NCBI RefSeq assembly: GCF_900110555.1
Contig: NZ_FOEE01000006.1
Span: 186,001 to 250,000 of the forward strand
Origin: Trujillonella endophytica
Lineage (GTDB): Bacteria > Actinomycetota > Actinomycetes > Mycobacteriales > Geodermatophilaceae
Length of the DNA stretch: 64,000 bases
Reading direction: 5' to 3'
The position numbers were made by a program, and so were the translations under genes. How positions within the stretch are numbered: the stretch's first letter is position 1; the number at the start of each line of letters is the position of its first letter. The notes beneath the pieces were generated by a model. That model worked only from the letters and a program-made list of their open reading frames with translations, was not told where the DNA came from and ran no database searches. Below, piece by piece: positions 53,801-61,658 of this stretch.

Positions 53801-54725
53801 GCTCATCGACCGCGAGTCCGCGGCGGAGTACACGCCGCTGCTGCACCTGTCCGAGGACCAGGCGAAGTTCTTCGTCTACGACTCGCTGCTCAGCGAGTAC
53901 GCCGCGCTCGGCTTCGAGTACGGCTACTCCGTGGCCAACCCCAAGGCCCTGGTGCTGTGGGAGGCCCAGTTCGGCGACTTCGTCGACGGCGCGCAGATGG
54001 TCATCGACGAGTTCATCAGCTCCGGCGAGGCGAAGTGGGGGCAGCGCTCCGGCGTCGTCCTGCTGCTGCCGCACGGGCTGGAGGGCCAGGGCCCGGACCA
54101 CTCCAGCGGGCGCATCGAGCGGTTCCTGCAGCTGTCGGCCGAGAACAACATGACGGTCGCCAACTGCACGACCCCCGGCAACTACTTCCACCTGCTGCGG
54201 CGCCAGGCGCTGTCGGACGTGCACCGGCCCCTGGTCGTGTTCACGCCGAAGTCGCTGCTGCGCTCGAAGGCGGCGGTCAGCGCCGTGGCGGAGTTCACCG
54301 AGCTCGGCTTCCAGCCGGTCCTCCCCGACACCGGGGTGGGCGGCCGGCCGCTGGACGGCGACGCGGTGACCCGGGTGCTGCTCTGCAGCGGCAAGGTCGC
54401 CTACGACCTCCTGGCCTCACGCGAGTCGGCCGGGTCCGGGGACACCGCCGTCGTGCGCGTCGAGCAGCTCTACCCGCTGCCGGCCGAGCAGATCGCCGCC
54501 CAGCTGGAGCGCTACCCGAACGCCACGGACGTCGTCTGGGTCCAGGAGGAGCCGGCGAACATGGGTGCCTGGCAGTTCATGGCGGTCAACCTGCCCGAGC
54601 ACCTGCCGGCCGGCCGCACCCTGCGCCACGTCAGCCGCCGCGCGTCGGCCAGCCCGGCCGTCGGCTCCGCCAAGGTGCACGAGGTCGAGCAGCGGCAGCT
54701 GGTCGCGCAGGCCTTCGCGCGCTGA
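50871..54725 (+). CDS. kgd: Multifunctional 2-oxoglutarate dehydrogenase/decarboxylase (E1 plus E2 domain)
   Basis: 1284 residues from the GTG at 50871. Four parts: an N-terminal helix (about 20-55, [29 protein letters not shown]), a long Ala/Pro linker (about 65-165), an E2-type acyltransferase domain without lipoyl domain (about 170-420, ending in [20 protein letters not shown]), and a ThDP-dependent E1 (about 430-1284). The ThDP motif is [18 protein letters not shown] with [11 protein letters not shown]. This is the Kgd/OdhA architecture of actinobacteria, giving the TCA-cycle step from 2-oxoglutarate to succinyl-CoA with the pyruvate dehydrogenase partners. In mycobacteria a phosphorylated FHA protein (GarA) inhibits it. 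No sucB lies nearby. The DUF6104 gene follows 19 bases later. Confidence 0.96.
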   Translation: MSSVSPSRPSAPSSSSAVAGFGTNEWLVEEMYQQYLADPSTVDQAWHDFFADYRPGSPVGSSDGRESATAKGAAASAPAPARAKAPAQPAAPRQQPAPAAPQQQSGTPSNGAPKPASPPPSVGIEPKTEATVVNRAADRADQQRPAAPAPEATPAKAKPAATGEGPKRTPLRGAAASVVKNMNASLTVPTATSVRAVPAKLLADNRIVINNHLTRARGGKVSFTHLIGYALIRALDDFPNMNSAFAEVDGKPMLVQPEHVNFGLAIDLPKPDGSRSLVVASIKGAEAMDFAQFWAAYEDVIRRARQNKLTLEDFAGTTISLTNPGTIGTNHSVPRLTAGQGAIIGVGAMEYPAEFQGMSPEALTELGISKIITLTSTYDHRIIQGAESGDFLRRLHALLLGEDGFYDDVFRALRIPYEPVRWMPDVRVGREGQIDKEARVIEVIEAYRRNGHLMADTDPLEFKVRTHPDLDILQHGLTLWDLDRQFPVGGFAGERMMALRDILGVLRNSYCRTVGVEYMHITDPEERQWIQQRVELKAEQPDREKQKHVLGRLNAAEAFETFLQTKYVGQKRFSLEGGESVIPLLDEVLVASTDHELDEVAIGMAHRGRLNVLANVLGKSYAKIFGEFEGNIDPGTVQGSGDVKYHLGASGTFSNPFRSDSRIAVSLASNPSHLETVNPVLEGITRAKQDMINKGENGFTVLPVLLHGDSAFAGQGVVAETLNLSQLRGYRTGGTVHVVINNQVGFTTSPAAARSSLYSTDVARMIGAPIFHVNGDDPEACVRVARLAVEYRQKFRKDVVIDLVCYRRRGHNEGDDPSMTQPLMYDIIDRKRSVRKLYTEALIGRGDITLQEAEEALKDYRGQLERAFAETHDARDTSKPEPVMDPRTAQESAIATAISPEVLKAIGDAHVSFPPTFTPHPKLQKMLERRAAMVSEGGVDWAMGELLAFGSLLMQGVPVRLAGQDSRRGTFVQRHAVLIDRESAAEYTPLLHLSEDQAKFFVYDSLLSEYAALGFEYGYSVANPKALVLWEAQFGDFVDGAQMVIDEFISSGEAKWGQRSGVVLLLPHGLEGQGPDHSSGRIERFLQLSAENNMTVANCTTPGNYFHLLRRQALSDVHRPLVVFTPKSLLRSKAAVSAVAEFTELGFQPVLPDTGVGGRPLDGDAVTRVLLCSGKVAYDLLASRESAGSGDTAVVRVEQLYPLPAEQIAAQLERYPNATDVVWVQEEPANMGAWQFMAVNLPEHLPAGRTLRHVSRRASASPAVGSAKVHEVEQRQLVAQAFAR

Positions 54726-54744
54726 CCGGGTCGGGGCACCGCTG

Positions 54745-54930
54745 ATGTACTTCACCGATCGCGGGCTTGAGGAGCTGGTCGACCGGCGGGGCGAGGAGCA
54801 GGTCTCCCTCGCCTGGCTGGCCGACCAGCTCCAGGCCTTCGTCGACCAGCACCCCGAGTTCGAGGTGCCCGTCGAGCGGCTCGCCACGTGGCTGGCCCGC
54901 GGCGGCGCCGGCGACGACGACGAGGAATGA
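54745..54930 (+). CDS. DUF6104 family small protein
   Basis: 61 residues (MYFTDRGLEELVDRRGEEQVSLAWLADQLQAFVDQHPEFEVPVERLATWLARGGAGDDDEE). The layout fits the DUF6104 family, small actinobacterial proteins often found just after kgd. Two helices and an acidic C-terminus are predicted, with no Cys or catalytic motif. It starts 19 bases after kgd, and its stop overlaps the transporter start (ATGA), so all three are probably one transcript. A role linked to the 2-oxoglutarate dehydrogenase is possible but unproven. Confidence 0.82.
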   Translation: MYFTDRGLEELVDRRGEEQVSLAWLADQLQAFVDQHPEFEVPVERLATWLARGGAGDDDEE

Positions 54931-56252
54931 GCCGGGCACCCGACGCTCCGACCGGTGTCCTGGCGCCCCTGCTGCTGCTCGCGGCCCTGTCCGGGATCGC
55001 GCCGCTGTCGATGGACCTCTACCTGCCGGCCCTGCCCGTCGTGGGCGAGGACCTCGGCAGCGGCCAGTCGACGATCCAGCTCACTCTGACCGCGACGGCG
55101 ATCGGTCTCGCCGTCGGCCAGCTCGTGGCCGGGCCCCTGTCGGACCGCTTCGGCCGGCGCGGTCCCCTGCTGCTCGGCCTGGGCGTCTACGCGCTGAGCA
55201 CGCTGCTGAGTGCCTTCGCGCCGTCGGTGTGGCTGCTGCTGTCCACCCGGACGCTGGAGGGCATGGCCGGCGCCGCCGGGATCGTCATCGCCCGCGCGAT
55301 CGTCCGGGACCAGTACTCCGGGATCGAGGCCGCCCGGGTGTTCGCGCTGCTGGCCTCGGTCAGCACGGCCGCGCCGGTCCTCGCCCCGCTGCTGGGCGGC
55401 CAGCTGCTGCGGATCACGCCGTGGCGCGGGCTGTTCGTCGTGCTGTGCCTGATCGGGGTCGCCCTGCTGCTGGCCTGCCTGGCCCGCATGCCGGAGACGC
55501 TGCCCCCGCAGCGCCGGGCCGTCGGCGGGCTGCGGACCACGGTGGCCGCCACCCGCGAGCTGCTCGGCCGGCGCCTCTTCGCGGGGTTCGTCCTCGCCCA
55601 GGGCTTCGGCTTCGGCGCGCTGTTCACCTACATCTCGTCGTCGTCGTTCACGCTGCAGGACGGCTACGGGCTCTCGGCCCAGCAGTTCAGCCTGATCTTC
55701 GCGGGCAACGGCATCGGCATCATGCTGGCCGCTCAGCTGTCGCGGACCCTGGTCGGCCGGTGGGGTCCCCGCCGGCTCCTGGTCGCTGGGCTGAGCGTCC
55801 AGCTGGCCGGCAGCGCGGTCCTCGTCGGCGCCGCGCTCGCCGACGCCGGACTGCCCGTGGTGCTGCCCGTCCTCTGCCTCGTGGTGGCCGCGACCGGCTG
55901 GATCATGCCCAACGCCACCGCCCTGGCGATGGGGGGTGCGGCGTCCAGCGCCGGGACCGCGTCGGCCCTGCTCGGCGTCACCCAGTTCGCCGTCGGCGGC
56001 CTGATCGCTCCGCTGGCCGGTCTGGGCGAGGGGGGCTCCCTGCTCCCGATGGTGGTGGTCATGACCGGGTCGTCGGCCGTGGGCCTGCTGGCCGCCACCG
56101 CGCTCGCCGGCCGGACGCCGTCCCCGCGAGTACCCGAGCCGGCCGCGGACCCGGCGCCCCTCGTGCGGGATCCCGCGGCACCGGGTCCCGAGGCGGCGGA
56201 CGCCGGCACCCGGGCGACGACGGGCCGGCCGGCCGGACCGCCGTCCGCCTGA
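54927..56252 (+). CDS. Bcr/CflA-type drug-resistance MFS transporter
   Basis: 441 residues from an ATG overlapping the previous stop by 4 bases. Twelve transmembrane helices are predicted. The Bcr/CflA signature is at the start (LLLLAALSGIAPLSMDLYLPALPVVGEDLG). MFS motif A is GPLSDRFGRRGPLL. A conserved arginine loop lies between helices 4 and 5 (AGIVIARAIVRDQY). These are proton-driven exporters of drugs and small metabolites. The C-terminus (about 405-441) is a long Pro/Ala-rich cytoplasmic tail. Its position beyond kgd suggests a metabolite or stress link, as an MFS gene sits near kgd in mycobacteria too. The substrate is unknown. Confidence 0.9.
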   Translation: MSRAPDAPTGVLAPLLLLAALSGIAPLSMDLYLPALPVVGEDLGSGQSTIQLTLTATAIGLAVGQLVAGPLSDRFGRRGPLLLGLGVYALSTLLSAFAPSVWLLLSTRTLEGMAGAAGIVIARAIVRDQYSGIEAARVFALLASVSTAAPVLAPLLGGQLLRITPWRGLFVVLCLIGVALLLACLARMPETLPPQRRAVGGLRTTVAATRELLGRRLFAGFVLAQGFGFGALFTYISSSSFTLQDGYGLSAQQFSLIFAGNGIGIMLAAQLSRTLVGRWGPRRLLVAGLSVQLAGSAVLVGAALADAGLPVVLPVLCLVVAATGWIMPNATALAMGGAASSAGTASALLGVTQFAVGGLIAPLAGLGEGGSLLPMVVVMTGSSAVGLLAATALAGRTPSPRVPEPAADPAPLVRDPAAPGPEAADAGTRATTGRPAGPPSA

Positions 56253-56266
56253 GTTCCGCGCGCCTC

Positions 56267-56290
56267 CCCCGCCGACGGTCCCCGGCGGGG
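56267..56290 (+). terminator. Terminator hairpin after the MFS gene
   Basis: CCCCGCCG (56267-56274) pairs with CGGCGGGG (56283-56290) around an 8-base loop, 15 bases after the MFS stop. Confidence 0.55.
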
Positions 56291-56302
56291 CACCCTGCGC
56301 GC

Positions 56303-57013
56303 GTGCTCGGTCACTCCCACGCCCTGTCGGGCCTGGCCGTCGGCGCCGCGACGCTGCCCTGGGCCCCGGTCGACGGCACCGTCGCCCAGGTCGCCTGGGT
56401 CGCCGCCGTCGGCGGATTCGCCATGCTCCCCGACCTCGACACCCACAACTCCACGGTCTCGGACATGTGGGGTCCGCTCACCGACGTGCCGTCGGCCGCC
56501 ATCGGCCGGCTCGCCCAGGGGCACCGCTGGGGCACCCACGACGCCGTGATCGCCCCGCTGGCGTTCGGCGCGCTCGCCATGGCCGCGGCGAACGCCTACT
56601 GGTCCAGCCTGCTGTTCGTGGCGCTCGCCATCGGCCTGGCGCTGCGTGCGCTGCACTTCATCATCCCGGGCCGCGCGGAGAACACCGTCATCGGCAACCT
56701 CGTGCTGGCCTGGGCCGGCGCGTGGCTGCTGCTGGACCACATGCCGCAACCGATGTGGCTGCCGTGGGCCGTGGGCGTGGGTTCGCTCGTCCACATCGCC
56801 GGCGACATGATCACCCGCCAGGGCGTGCCCGTGCCGCTGATCTGGATCGTCCACCGGTGCCGGCTGGTGCTCACCCCGATGCACACCGGGGCGTTCCTGG
56901 AGAAGGCGGTGCTGGTGCCGGCGTTCGTGCTCGCCGCGCTGTGGTTCCTCTACGCCAACACCGACATCCGGGACGCACTCGACCCCTTCATCGCCGACGT
57001 CCTGGCCCGCTAG
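56303..57013 (+). CDS. YdjM-like membrane-bound metal-dependent hydrolase
   Basis: 236 residues from the GTG at 56303. The N-terminal signature LGHSHALSGLAVGAATLPWA, then MLPDLDTHNSTVS and HRWGTHDAVIAP, give the His/Asp set of the YdjM/LexA-binding membrane family (inner-membrane metal-dependent hydrolases). Several membrane helices follow (FGALAMAAANAYWSSLLFVALAIGLALRAL; LVLAWAGAWLLLDHM; VLVPAFVLAALWFLYA). The reaction is not established for this family, though a phospholipid- or DNA-damage-linked role has been suggested. It is convergent with the malic enzyme gene across the palindrome at 57038-57065. Confidence 0.85.
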   Translation: MLGHSHALSGLAVGAATLPWAPVDGTVAQVAWVAAVGGFAMLPDLDTHNSTVSDMWGPLTDVPSAAIGRLAQGHRWGTHDAVIAPLAFGALAMAAANAYWSSLLFVALAIGLALRALHFIIPGRAENTVIGNLVLAWAGAWLLLDHMPQPMWLPWAVGVGSLVHIAGDMITRQGVPVPLIWIVHRCRLVLTPMHTGAFLEKAVLVPAFVLAALWFLYANTDIRDALDPFIADVLAR

Positions 57014-57037
57014 CGCCGCGTCGGCCCCGTCCCGAGG

Positions 57038-57065
57038 CTCGACCCGAGCGTCAGCGAGGGTCGAG
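57038..57065. repeat. Palindromic intergenic element
   Basis: CTCGACCC (57038-57045) and GGGTCGAG (57058-57065) are perfect 8-bp arms around GAGCGTCAGCGA, between two convergent genes. It can serve as a bidirectional terminator, and it looks like a dispersed repeat of this kind of genome. Confidence 0.55.
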
Positions 57066-57078
57066 ACGACGGGTTGGC

Positions 57079-58266
57079 TCAGACCGTGACGTGCTGCTGC
57101 CTCGCGCAGGCGGCCACGGCGGCGGCGACGGCCTCGGCGACGCGGCGGTCCAGCGGGCTCGGGACGATGTAGTCCGCCCGCAGGTCGTCCCCGACGACGT
57201 CGGCGATCGCCGTCGCGGCGGCGAGCTTCATCTCCTCGGTGATGTGCTTGGCGCCGGCGTCGATCGCGCCGCGGAAGACGCCGGGGAACGCCAGCACGTT
57301 GTTGATCTGGTTCGGCTCCCCGCTGCGGCCGGTCGCGACGACGGCCGCGTACTTCGCCGCCATCTGCGGGTCGACCTCGGGGATCGGGTTGGCCAGCGAG
57401 AACACGATGCAGTTCGGCGCCATCGACGCGACCGCCGACTCCGGCACCGAGCCGCCGGAGAGGCCGAGGTAGACGTCGGCGCCGGCGAGCGCGCCGGCCA
57501 TCGTCCCGGCGTAGCCGGCCCGGTTGGTGTTCTCGGCGACCCAGCGCTTGATCGGCGTCAGGTCCTGGCGGCCGGTGTGCAGCACCCCGCGCGAATCGGC
57601 GACGGCGATGTCGGCGACGCCCGCCTCCAGCAGGATCTTGGTGCATGCCACACCCGCCGCGCCCGCACCGGACACGACGACGCGCAGGCTGCCCAGCTCG
57701 CGGCCGACCACCTTCGCCGCGTTGCGCAGGGCGGCGAGGACGACGATCGCCGTCCCGTGCTGGTCGTCGTGCATGACCGGGATGTCCAGGGCCTCCCGCA
57801 GCCGCTCCTCCACCTCGAAGCAGCGCGGCGCGCTGATGTCCTCGAGGTTGATGCCGCCGAAGGACGGCGCGATCGCCACGACGGTCTCCACGATGCGGTC
57901 GACGTCGGTGGTGGCCAGCACCACCGGGATCGCCGACAGGCCGGCGAACTCGCTGAACAGGCAGGCCTTGCCCTCCATGACCGGCAGGGCGGCGGCCGGG
58001 CCGATGTCGCCCAGGCCCAGGACGGCGGTGCCGTCGGAGACGACGGCGACGGTGCGCGGCGCCCACGTGAACCGCCGCGCCAGCTCCGGCTCGGCGGCGA
58101 TCGCGCTGCTCACCCGGGCGACCCCGGGGGTGTAGGTGAGGGCCAGGTCGGCGATGGAATCGATCGAGCGCGTGGACCGGACGACCAGCTTGCCGCCCTC
58201 GTGCACCGCGAACGCCGGGTCGTCGGCGAAACGGTCGGGGGGCTGCGCGGCGTCGAAGCTGTCCAT
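57079..58266 (-). CDS. Malic enzyme
   Basis: 395 residues from the ATG at 58266. A longer frame to 58326 would run into the divergent gene. The enzyme converts malate to pyruvate and CO2 with NAD(P)+. The catalytic Tyr is in LTYTPGVARV, the Lys in EGKACLFSEFAG, the metal-binding acid in GINLEDISAPRC and HDDQHGTAIV. The cofactor loop is VVSGAGAAGVACTKIL. It is of the short bacterial type, without a phosphotransacetylase domain. With Kgd nearby it fits TCA-cycle balancing. NAD or NADP preference is not certain. Confidence 0.93.
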   Translation of the reverse strand: MDSFDAAQPPDRFADDPAFAVHEGGKLVVRSTRSIDSIADLALTYTPGVARVSSAIAAEPELARRFTWAPRTVAVVSDGTAVLGLGDIGPAAALPVMEGKACLFSEFAGLSAIPVVLATTDVDRIVETVVAIAPSFGGINLEDISAPRCFEVEERLREALDIPVMHDDQHGTAIVVLAALRNAAKVVGRELGSLRVVVSGAGAAGVACTKILLEAGVADIAVADSRGVLHTGRQDLTPIKRWVAENTNRAGYAGTMAGALAGADVYLGLSGGSVPESAVASMAPNCIVFSLANPIPEVDPQMAAKYAAVVATGRSGEPNQINNVLAFPGVFRGAIDAGAKHITEEMKLAAATAIADVVGDDLRADYIVPSPLDRRVAEAVAAAVAACARQQHVTV

Positions 58267-58305
58267 GGACACGGCAGCGTAATCGCCCCGCCGCAGACCC
58301 CTCGC

Positions 58306-58311
58306 TACGGT
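58306..58311 (+). promoter_or_regulatory. -10 box of rmlC (leaderless)
   Basis: TACGGT ends 7 bases before the GTG at 58319. It overlaps the alternative GTG at 58310, so if the promoter is real the later start is the true one. Confidence 0.45.
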
Positions 58312-58318
58312 GCGCCCC

Positions 58319-58918
58319 GTGGACATCCGCCAGCTCGCCGTGCCCGACGCCTACGTCATCGACCTGGTGTCCCACGGTGACTCCCGCGGCCGGTTCACCG
58401 AGTGGTACCGCGCCGACCTGCTCGCCGAGGCCGCCGGATCCGCGCTGCCGCTCGCCCAGGCCAACCACAGCGTCTCCGCGCGTGGGGTGCTGCGCGGGGT
58501 GCACTTCGCGCTCGTGCCGCCCGGTCAGGCCAAGTACGTCTACTGCCCGGCGGGGCGCGTGCTGGACGTCGTCGTCGACGTCCGGGTGGGCTCCCCCACC
58601 TTCGGCGTCTCCGAGGCCGTGCTGCTCGACGGCGAGCAGCCGCGCGCGGTGTACCTGGCCGAGGGGCTCGGGCACGCCTTCGTGGCGCTGGCCGACGGCA
58701 GCTCCGTCACCTACCTGGTGTCCAGCGGCTACGACCCCACCCGTGAGTTCGGCGTCCACCCCCTCGACCCGGAGCTGGACCTCCCGTGGCCCGGGGACCT
58801 GGAGTTCGAGCTGTCGGCCAAGGACGCGGCCGCCCCCACGCTGGCGCAGGCCCGCGAGCAGGGCCTGCTGCCCACGATGGCGGAGTGCGCCGCCCGGTAC
58901 GCCCAGCGGCAGGCCTAG
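58319..58918 (+). CDS. rmlC: dTDP-4-dehydrorhamnose 3,5-epimerase (RmlC family)
   Basis: 199 residues from the GTG at 58319; a second GTG at 58310 adds MRP. RmlC-like cupin. Typical motifs: DSRGRFTEWYR, the general base His in RGVLRGVHFALVPPGQAKYVYC, VLDVVVDVRVGSPTFG, GLGHAFVALADGSSVTYLVSSGYDPTREFGVHPLDPEL. It epimerises the dTDP-4-keto sugar in dTDP-rhamnose synthesis for the cell wall. The other rml genes are not in the window, so it could also serve another deoxysugar. The last residues overlap the end of sodX by 4 bases. Confidence 0.92.
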   Translation: MDIRQLAVPDAYVIDLVSHGDSRGRFTEWYRADLLAEAAGSALPLAQANHSVSARGVLRGVHFALVPPGQAKYVYCPAGRVLDVVVDVRVGSPTFGVSEAVLLDGEQPRAVYLAEGLGHAFVALADGSSVTYLVSSGYDPTREFGVHPLDPELDLPWPGDLEFELSAKDAAAPTLAQAREQGLLPTMAECAARYAQRQA

Positions 58919-59298
58919 TCGCCGAGGTCCCCGGCGTCCGGCGGGCGGGGGTCCAGCCGGCCGGGTCGCGGCCACAGCCGGGTCACCACCCGCCCCACGA
59001 CGACGGCGACGCCGAACGCGCGGCTGTCGTCGGTCACCACCGGGTTGTCGCCCTCCACCCAGTGACCGCCGGGCAGCGGGTGCACGACCCGCTTGACCAC
59101 CAGCAGCTCCGGCCGGGTCGGGAACCGGGCCAGGACGACGTCGCCGGAGCGGATCCGGCCGCCGGGGCGGACCCGACGCACCAGCAGCCGGTCACCGGAG
59201 CGGACGGTCGGCGACATCGACGGACCACTCACCCGGGCCAGCACCCAGGGCGTGACCAGGGAGGAGACCGCTGCCTCCCCGCTGTCCGAGCTGCTCAC
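58915..59298 (-). CDS. sodX: Nickel superoxide dismutase maturation protease (SodX)
   Basis: 127 residues. A minimal S26-type (signal peptidase I-like) protease. Catalytic Ser27 is in SGPSMSPTVRSGDRLLV and Lys69 is in LLVVKRVVHPL; the GDN-type box is in WVEGDNPVV. In the SodN/SodX system it removes the short N-terminal leader of the Ni-SOD so that the first residue becomes the nickel-ligand His. Weak hydrophobicity near the start suggests it may be soluble or only peripheral. It is divergent from sodN across 50 bases. The GTG start is at 59298. Confidence 0.9.
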   Translation of the reverse strand: MSSSDSGEAAVSSLVTPWVLARVSGPSMSPTVRSGDRLLVRRVRPGGRIRSGDVVLARFPTRPELLVVKRVVHPLPGGHWVEGDNPVVTDDSRAFGVAVVVGRVVTRLWPRPGRLDPRPPDAGDLGD

Positions 59299-59348
59299 CG
59301 CGAGTAGGGTCCCAGACGACCCACACCACGAGTTCCGGAGGCACGTCC
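59299..59348. promoter_or_regulatory. Divergent sodX-sodN control region
   Basis: Fifty bases separate the start codons. TAGGGT (59305-59310) is a plus-strand -10 candidate, and GGAGG (59337-59341) is a good ribosome site for sodN. Nickel-dependent repressors (Nur type) control sodN elsewhere. No clear palindrome was seen here. Confidence 0.4.
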
Positions 59349-59753
59349 ATGCGTCTGTTCCGCATGCTCTCCGCCGTGGAGGCCACCGCGCACTGCGACC
59401 TCCCCTGCGGCGTGTACGACCCGGCCCAGGCCCGCATCGAGGCGGAGTCCGTCAAGGCCATCCAGGAGAAGTACCAGGCCAACGAGGACCCGGCCTTCCG
59501 CACCCGCGCCATCCTGATCAAGGAGCAGCGGTCGGATCTGGTCAAGCACCACCTGTGGGTGCTGTGGACCGACTACTTCAAGCCACCGCACTTCGAGAAG
59601 TACCCGCAGCTGCACGAGCTGTTCAACAAGGCCACCAAGCAGGCCGGAGCGGCCGGCGGCAAGGGCAGCATGGACCCCGCCGAGGGGCAGAAGCTGCTCG
59701 ACTACATCGCGGAGATCGACAAGATCTTCTGGGAGACGAAGGCCGCGGCCTGA
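59349..59753 (+). CDS. sodN: Nickel superoxide dismutase
   Basis: 134 residues. After a 14-residue leader (MRLFRMLSAVEATA) comes the nickel hook HCDLPCGVY (His15, Cys16, Cys20), the diagnostic motif of Ni-SOD. Cleavage before His15 makes its amino group and imidazole nickel ligands. The rest is the four-helix bundle (AQARIEAESVKAIQEKYQANED... HHLWVLWTDYFKPPHFEKYPQLHELFNKATKQAG). The enzyme forms a hexamer and turns superoxide into O2 and H2O2 in the cytoplasm. It is accompanied by sodX. No nickel uptake gene is nearby. The ATG is preceded by GGAGG. Confidence 0.97.
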   Translation: MRLFRMLSAVEATAHCDLPCGVYDPAQARIEAESVKAIQEKYQANEDPAFRTRAILIKEQRSDLVKHHLWVLWTDYFKPPHFEKYPQLHELFNKATKQAGAAGGKGSMDPAEGQKLLDYIAEIDKIFWETKAAA

Positions 59754-59769
59754 GTCCGGTCCAGACCCT

Positions 59770-59805
59770 CACCGGCCGGTGACCCTCCGGGGTCGCCGGC
59801 CGGTG
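59770..59805 (+). terminator. sodN terminator
   Basis: CACCGGCCGG and CCGGCCGGTG (59770-59779 and 59796-59805) pair, with an inner GACC/GGTC (59781-59784/59791-59794). GCGTTT follows. It lies 17 bases after the sodN stop. Confidence 0.7.
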
Positions 59806-59885
59806 GCGTTTCCCGGTACCGGGGCGATGAGTTCGGCGCGCGCGACCGGTCTGCACCCCGACGTCCGACCCACCGAGGAGCGACC

Positions 59886-60299
59886 ATGGCGATCCGGCTC
59901 ACCCCCTACCTGCACTTCTCCGGCGACGCCCGCGCGGCGATGGAGTTCTACCGCTCGGTGCTCGGCGGCCGGCTGGACGTGATGACCTTCGGGGACGCCG
60001 GCGGCGGCGGCGGGGGCGAGTACCCCGACGACGGCGTCATGCACTCCTTCCTGCGCACCGACGACGGGCTGGAGCTGATGGCCTCCGACGGCAGCGATCC
60101 GGACACCAGCGGCGCGAAGGTCTCGTGCTCGATCTCCGGTGACGACGCCGAGACCCTGGGCCGCTACTTCGCGGGCCTCGCCGAGGGCGGCACCGTCGAC
60201 GTCCCGTTCGAGACGCAGATGTGGGGCGACACCTTCGGGCAGGTCACCGACCGCTTCGGGATCCGCTGGCTGGTCAACGCGTCCACCCCCGCTCCCTGA
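59886..60299 (+). CDS. VOC family (glyoxalase/PhnB-like) protein
   Basis: 137 residues. Begins AIRLTPYLHFSGDARAAMEFYRSVLGGRLDVMTFGD, the start of a PhnB/VOC fold, and ends QMWGDTFGQVTDRFGIRWLVNA. Two beta-alpha-beta-beta-beta units are expected. A Gly-rich turn (DAGGGGGGEYPDDGVMHSFL) is present. The potential metal ligands are His, Glu and Asp at the ends of the strands, but a catalytic set cannot be picked out. The reaction is unknown (PhnB-like members are often uncharacterised). The ATG follows a GAGGAGCGACC ribosome site. Confidence 0.88.
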   Translation: MAIRLTPYLHFSGDARAAMEFYRSVLGGRLDVMTFGDAGGGGGGEYPDDGVMHSFLRTDDGLELMASDGSDPDTSGAKVSCSISGDDAETLGRYFAGLAEGGTVDVPFETQMWGDTFGQVTDRFGIRWLVNASTPAP

Positions 60300-60357
60300 C
60301 GCGTGCCGCGCCGTTCGGGGCGCCACGGGCGTAACGTGCGCGCGGACGAACAGGGGC

Positions 60358-61623
60358 GTGACGGTGGGACGAGGTGACGGCATCGACGTCGGCACGCTGC
60401 TCGAACTGGTCGAGGCGGCGGCTCCGGTCGAGGCGGTGGACGCCGTCGCCGCCGCGCTCGCCGAAATGGCCGACGCGCGCGAGGTCAGCTTCCTGATCGC
60501 GGACTTCAGCGGTCGCGCGATCGTCCGGCTCAGCACCGTCGCCAACGGGCGGGACGGCACCCGGAGCACGGGGGTCGAGCGGGCGGAGACCGTGCCCCTG
60601 CCCGGGAGCCGCTTCGAACGCGTCCTGCGGTCCCAGCAGCCCGAGGTCGAGCCGGTCGACGACGCGTGGCGGGTGACGGCGCCGGTGACCGACCGCGGGG
60701 ACGCGATCGGGCTGCTCGAATTCGTCCTCCCGACCGAGCCCCCGCCGGACGTCGTCGCCGAGGTCTGCACCGCCGCTCATGCGCTGGGGTACGTCGTCAT
60801 CGCCGCGCGCCGGCACACGGACCTGTTCGAGTGGGGCCAGCGCTCGGCACCGTTCGCGATGGCTGCGGAGATCCAGCGGAGGCTGCTGCCGGCGGCGTAC
60901 ACGTGCGAGGCCGGCCAGTTCACCCTCGCCGGCTGGCTGGAGCCCGCCGCGTCCGTCGGGGGGGACACCTTCGACTACACGCTGGACCGCAGCTGCCTGC
61001 ACCTGTCGATCAGCGACGCCGTCGGGCACCAGGTGCCGGCCGCGCTGCTGGCGACGCTGCTCGTGGGCGGCCTGCGCAACGGGCGCCGCCGGGGAATGGA
61101 CCTCGCCGAGCAGGCGGCCTACGCCGGCCGGGCACTGGCCGCCGAGGCGACTCCCGGCCAGTTCGTCACCGGCCAGCTGCTGCGCGTCGACCTGCGGACG
61201 GCGGCCGCGCAGATCGTCAACGCCGGCCACCCGTTCCCCCTGCGGCTGCGCGACGGCCGCGTCGAGGAGGTCGAGCTGGCGATCGACCCGCCGTTCGGCG
61301 TCACGCCGGAGACCCCGTTCCGCGTCCAGTCGTTCCCGCTCGAGCCCGGCGACCGGCTCGTCTTCCTCACCGACGGCATGCAGGAGCGCAACGCCGCCTC
61401 GCTCGACGTCGCGGCCGCCCTGGCCGACACCGCGGACCTGCACCCGCGCGAGGTCGTCCACGAGCTCGGGGGCGCCGTCCTCAGGGCCACCGGCGGCGAC
61501 CTGCGCGACGACGCGACGATGCTCTGCCTCGACTGGCTCGGCGGTCCGCAGCGGCGCCGCGACACCGAGCACGGAGCGGATCCCGCGCGGGCATCCGGCC
61601 CGGTCCCGACGTCGCACTCCTGA
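60358..61623 (+). CDS. SpoIIE-type (PP2C) phosphatase with GAF-like domain
   Basis: 421 residues from the GTG at 60358. Residues about 20-155 have the look of a GAF sensor (EVSFLIADFSGRAIVRLSTVA... VTAPVTDRGDAIGLLEFVLP). The C-terminal SpoIIE domain (about 180-400) has the metal-binding Asp residues in SVGGDTFDYTL and SISDAVGHQVPAALLATLLVGGL, and NAGHPFPLRLRDG and LVFLTDGMQERN. Such phosphatases act on anti-sigma-factor antagonists, giving partner-switching control of stress sigma factors. No anti-sigma kinase gene is adjacent. There is a Ser/Thr/Arg-rich tail after residue 400. The GTG has a GGGGC upstream. Confidence 0.88.
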   Translation: MTVGRGDGIDVGTLLELVEAAAPVEAVDAVAAALAEMADAREVSFLIADFSGRAIVRLSTVANGRDGTRSTGVERAETVPLPGSRFERVLRSQQPEVEPVDDAWRVTAPVTDRGDAIGLLEFVLPTEPPPDVVAEVCTAAHALGYVVIAARRHTDLFEWGQRSAPFAMAAEIQRRLLPAAYTCEAGQFTLAGWLEPAASVGGDTFDYTLDRSCLHLSISDAVGHQVPAALLATLLVGGLRNGRRRGMDLAEQAAYAGRALAAEATPGQFVTGQLLRVDLRTAAAQIVNAGHPFPLRLRDGRVEEVELAIDPPFGVTPETPFRVQSFPLEPGDRLVFLTDGMQERNAASLDVAAALADTADLHPREVVHELGGAVLRATGGDLRDDATMLCLDWLGGPQRRRDTEHGADPARASGPVPTSHS

Positions 61624-61658
61624 GGGCCGGGCGCCGTCCCGGTAGCGTGGGGACCACC

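Noticed and set aside
50874-54224. A 1116-codon minus-strand open frame opposite kgd
   Set aside because: It is a mirror image of kgd codon use, rich in Arg, Gly, Val and His, with no recognisable domain.
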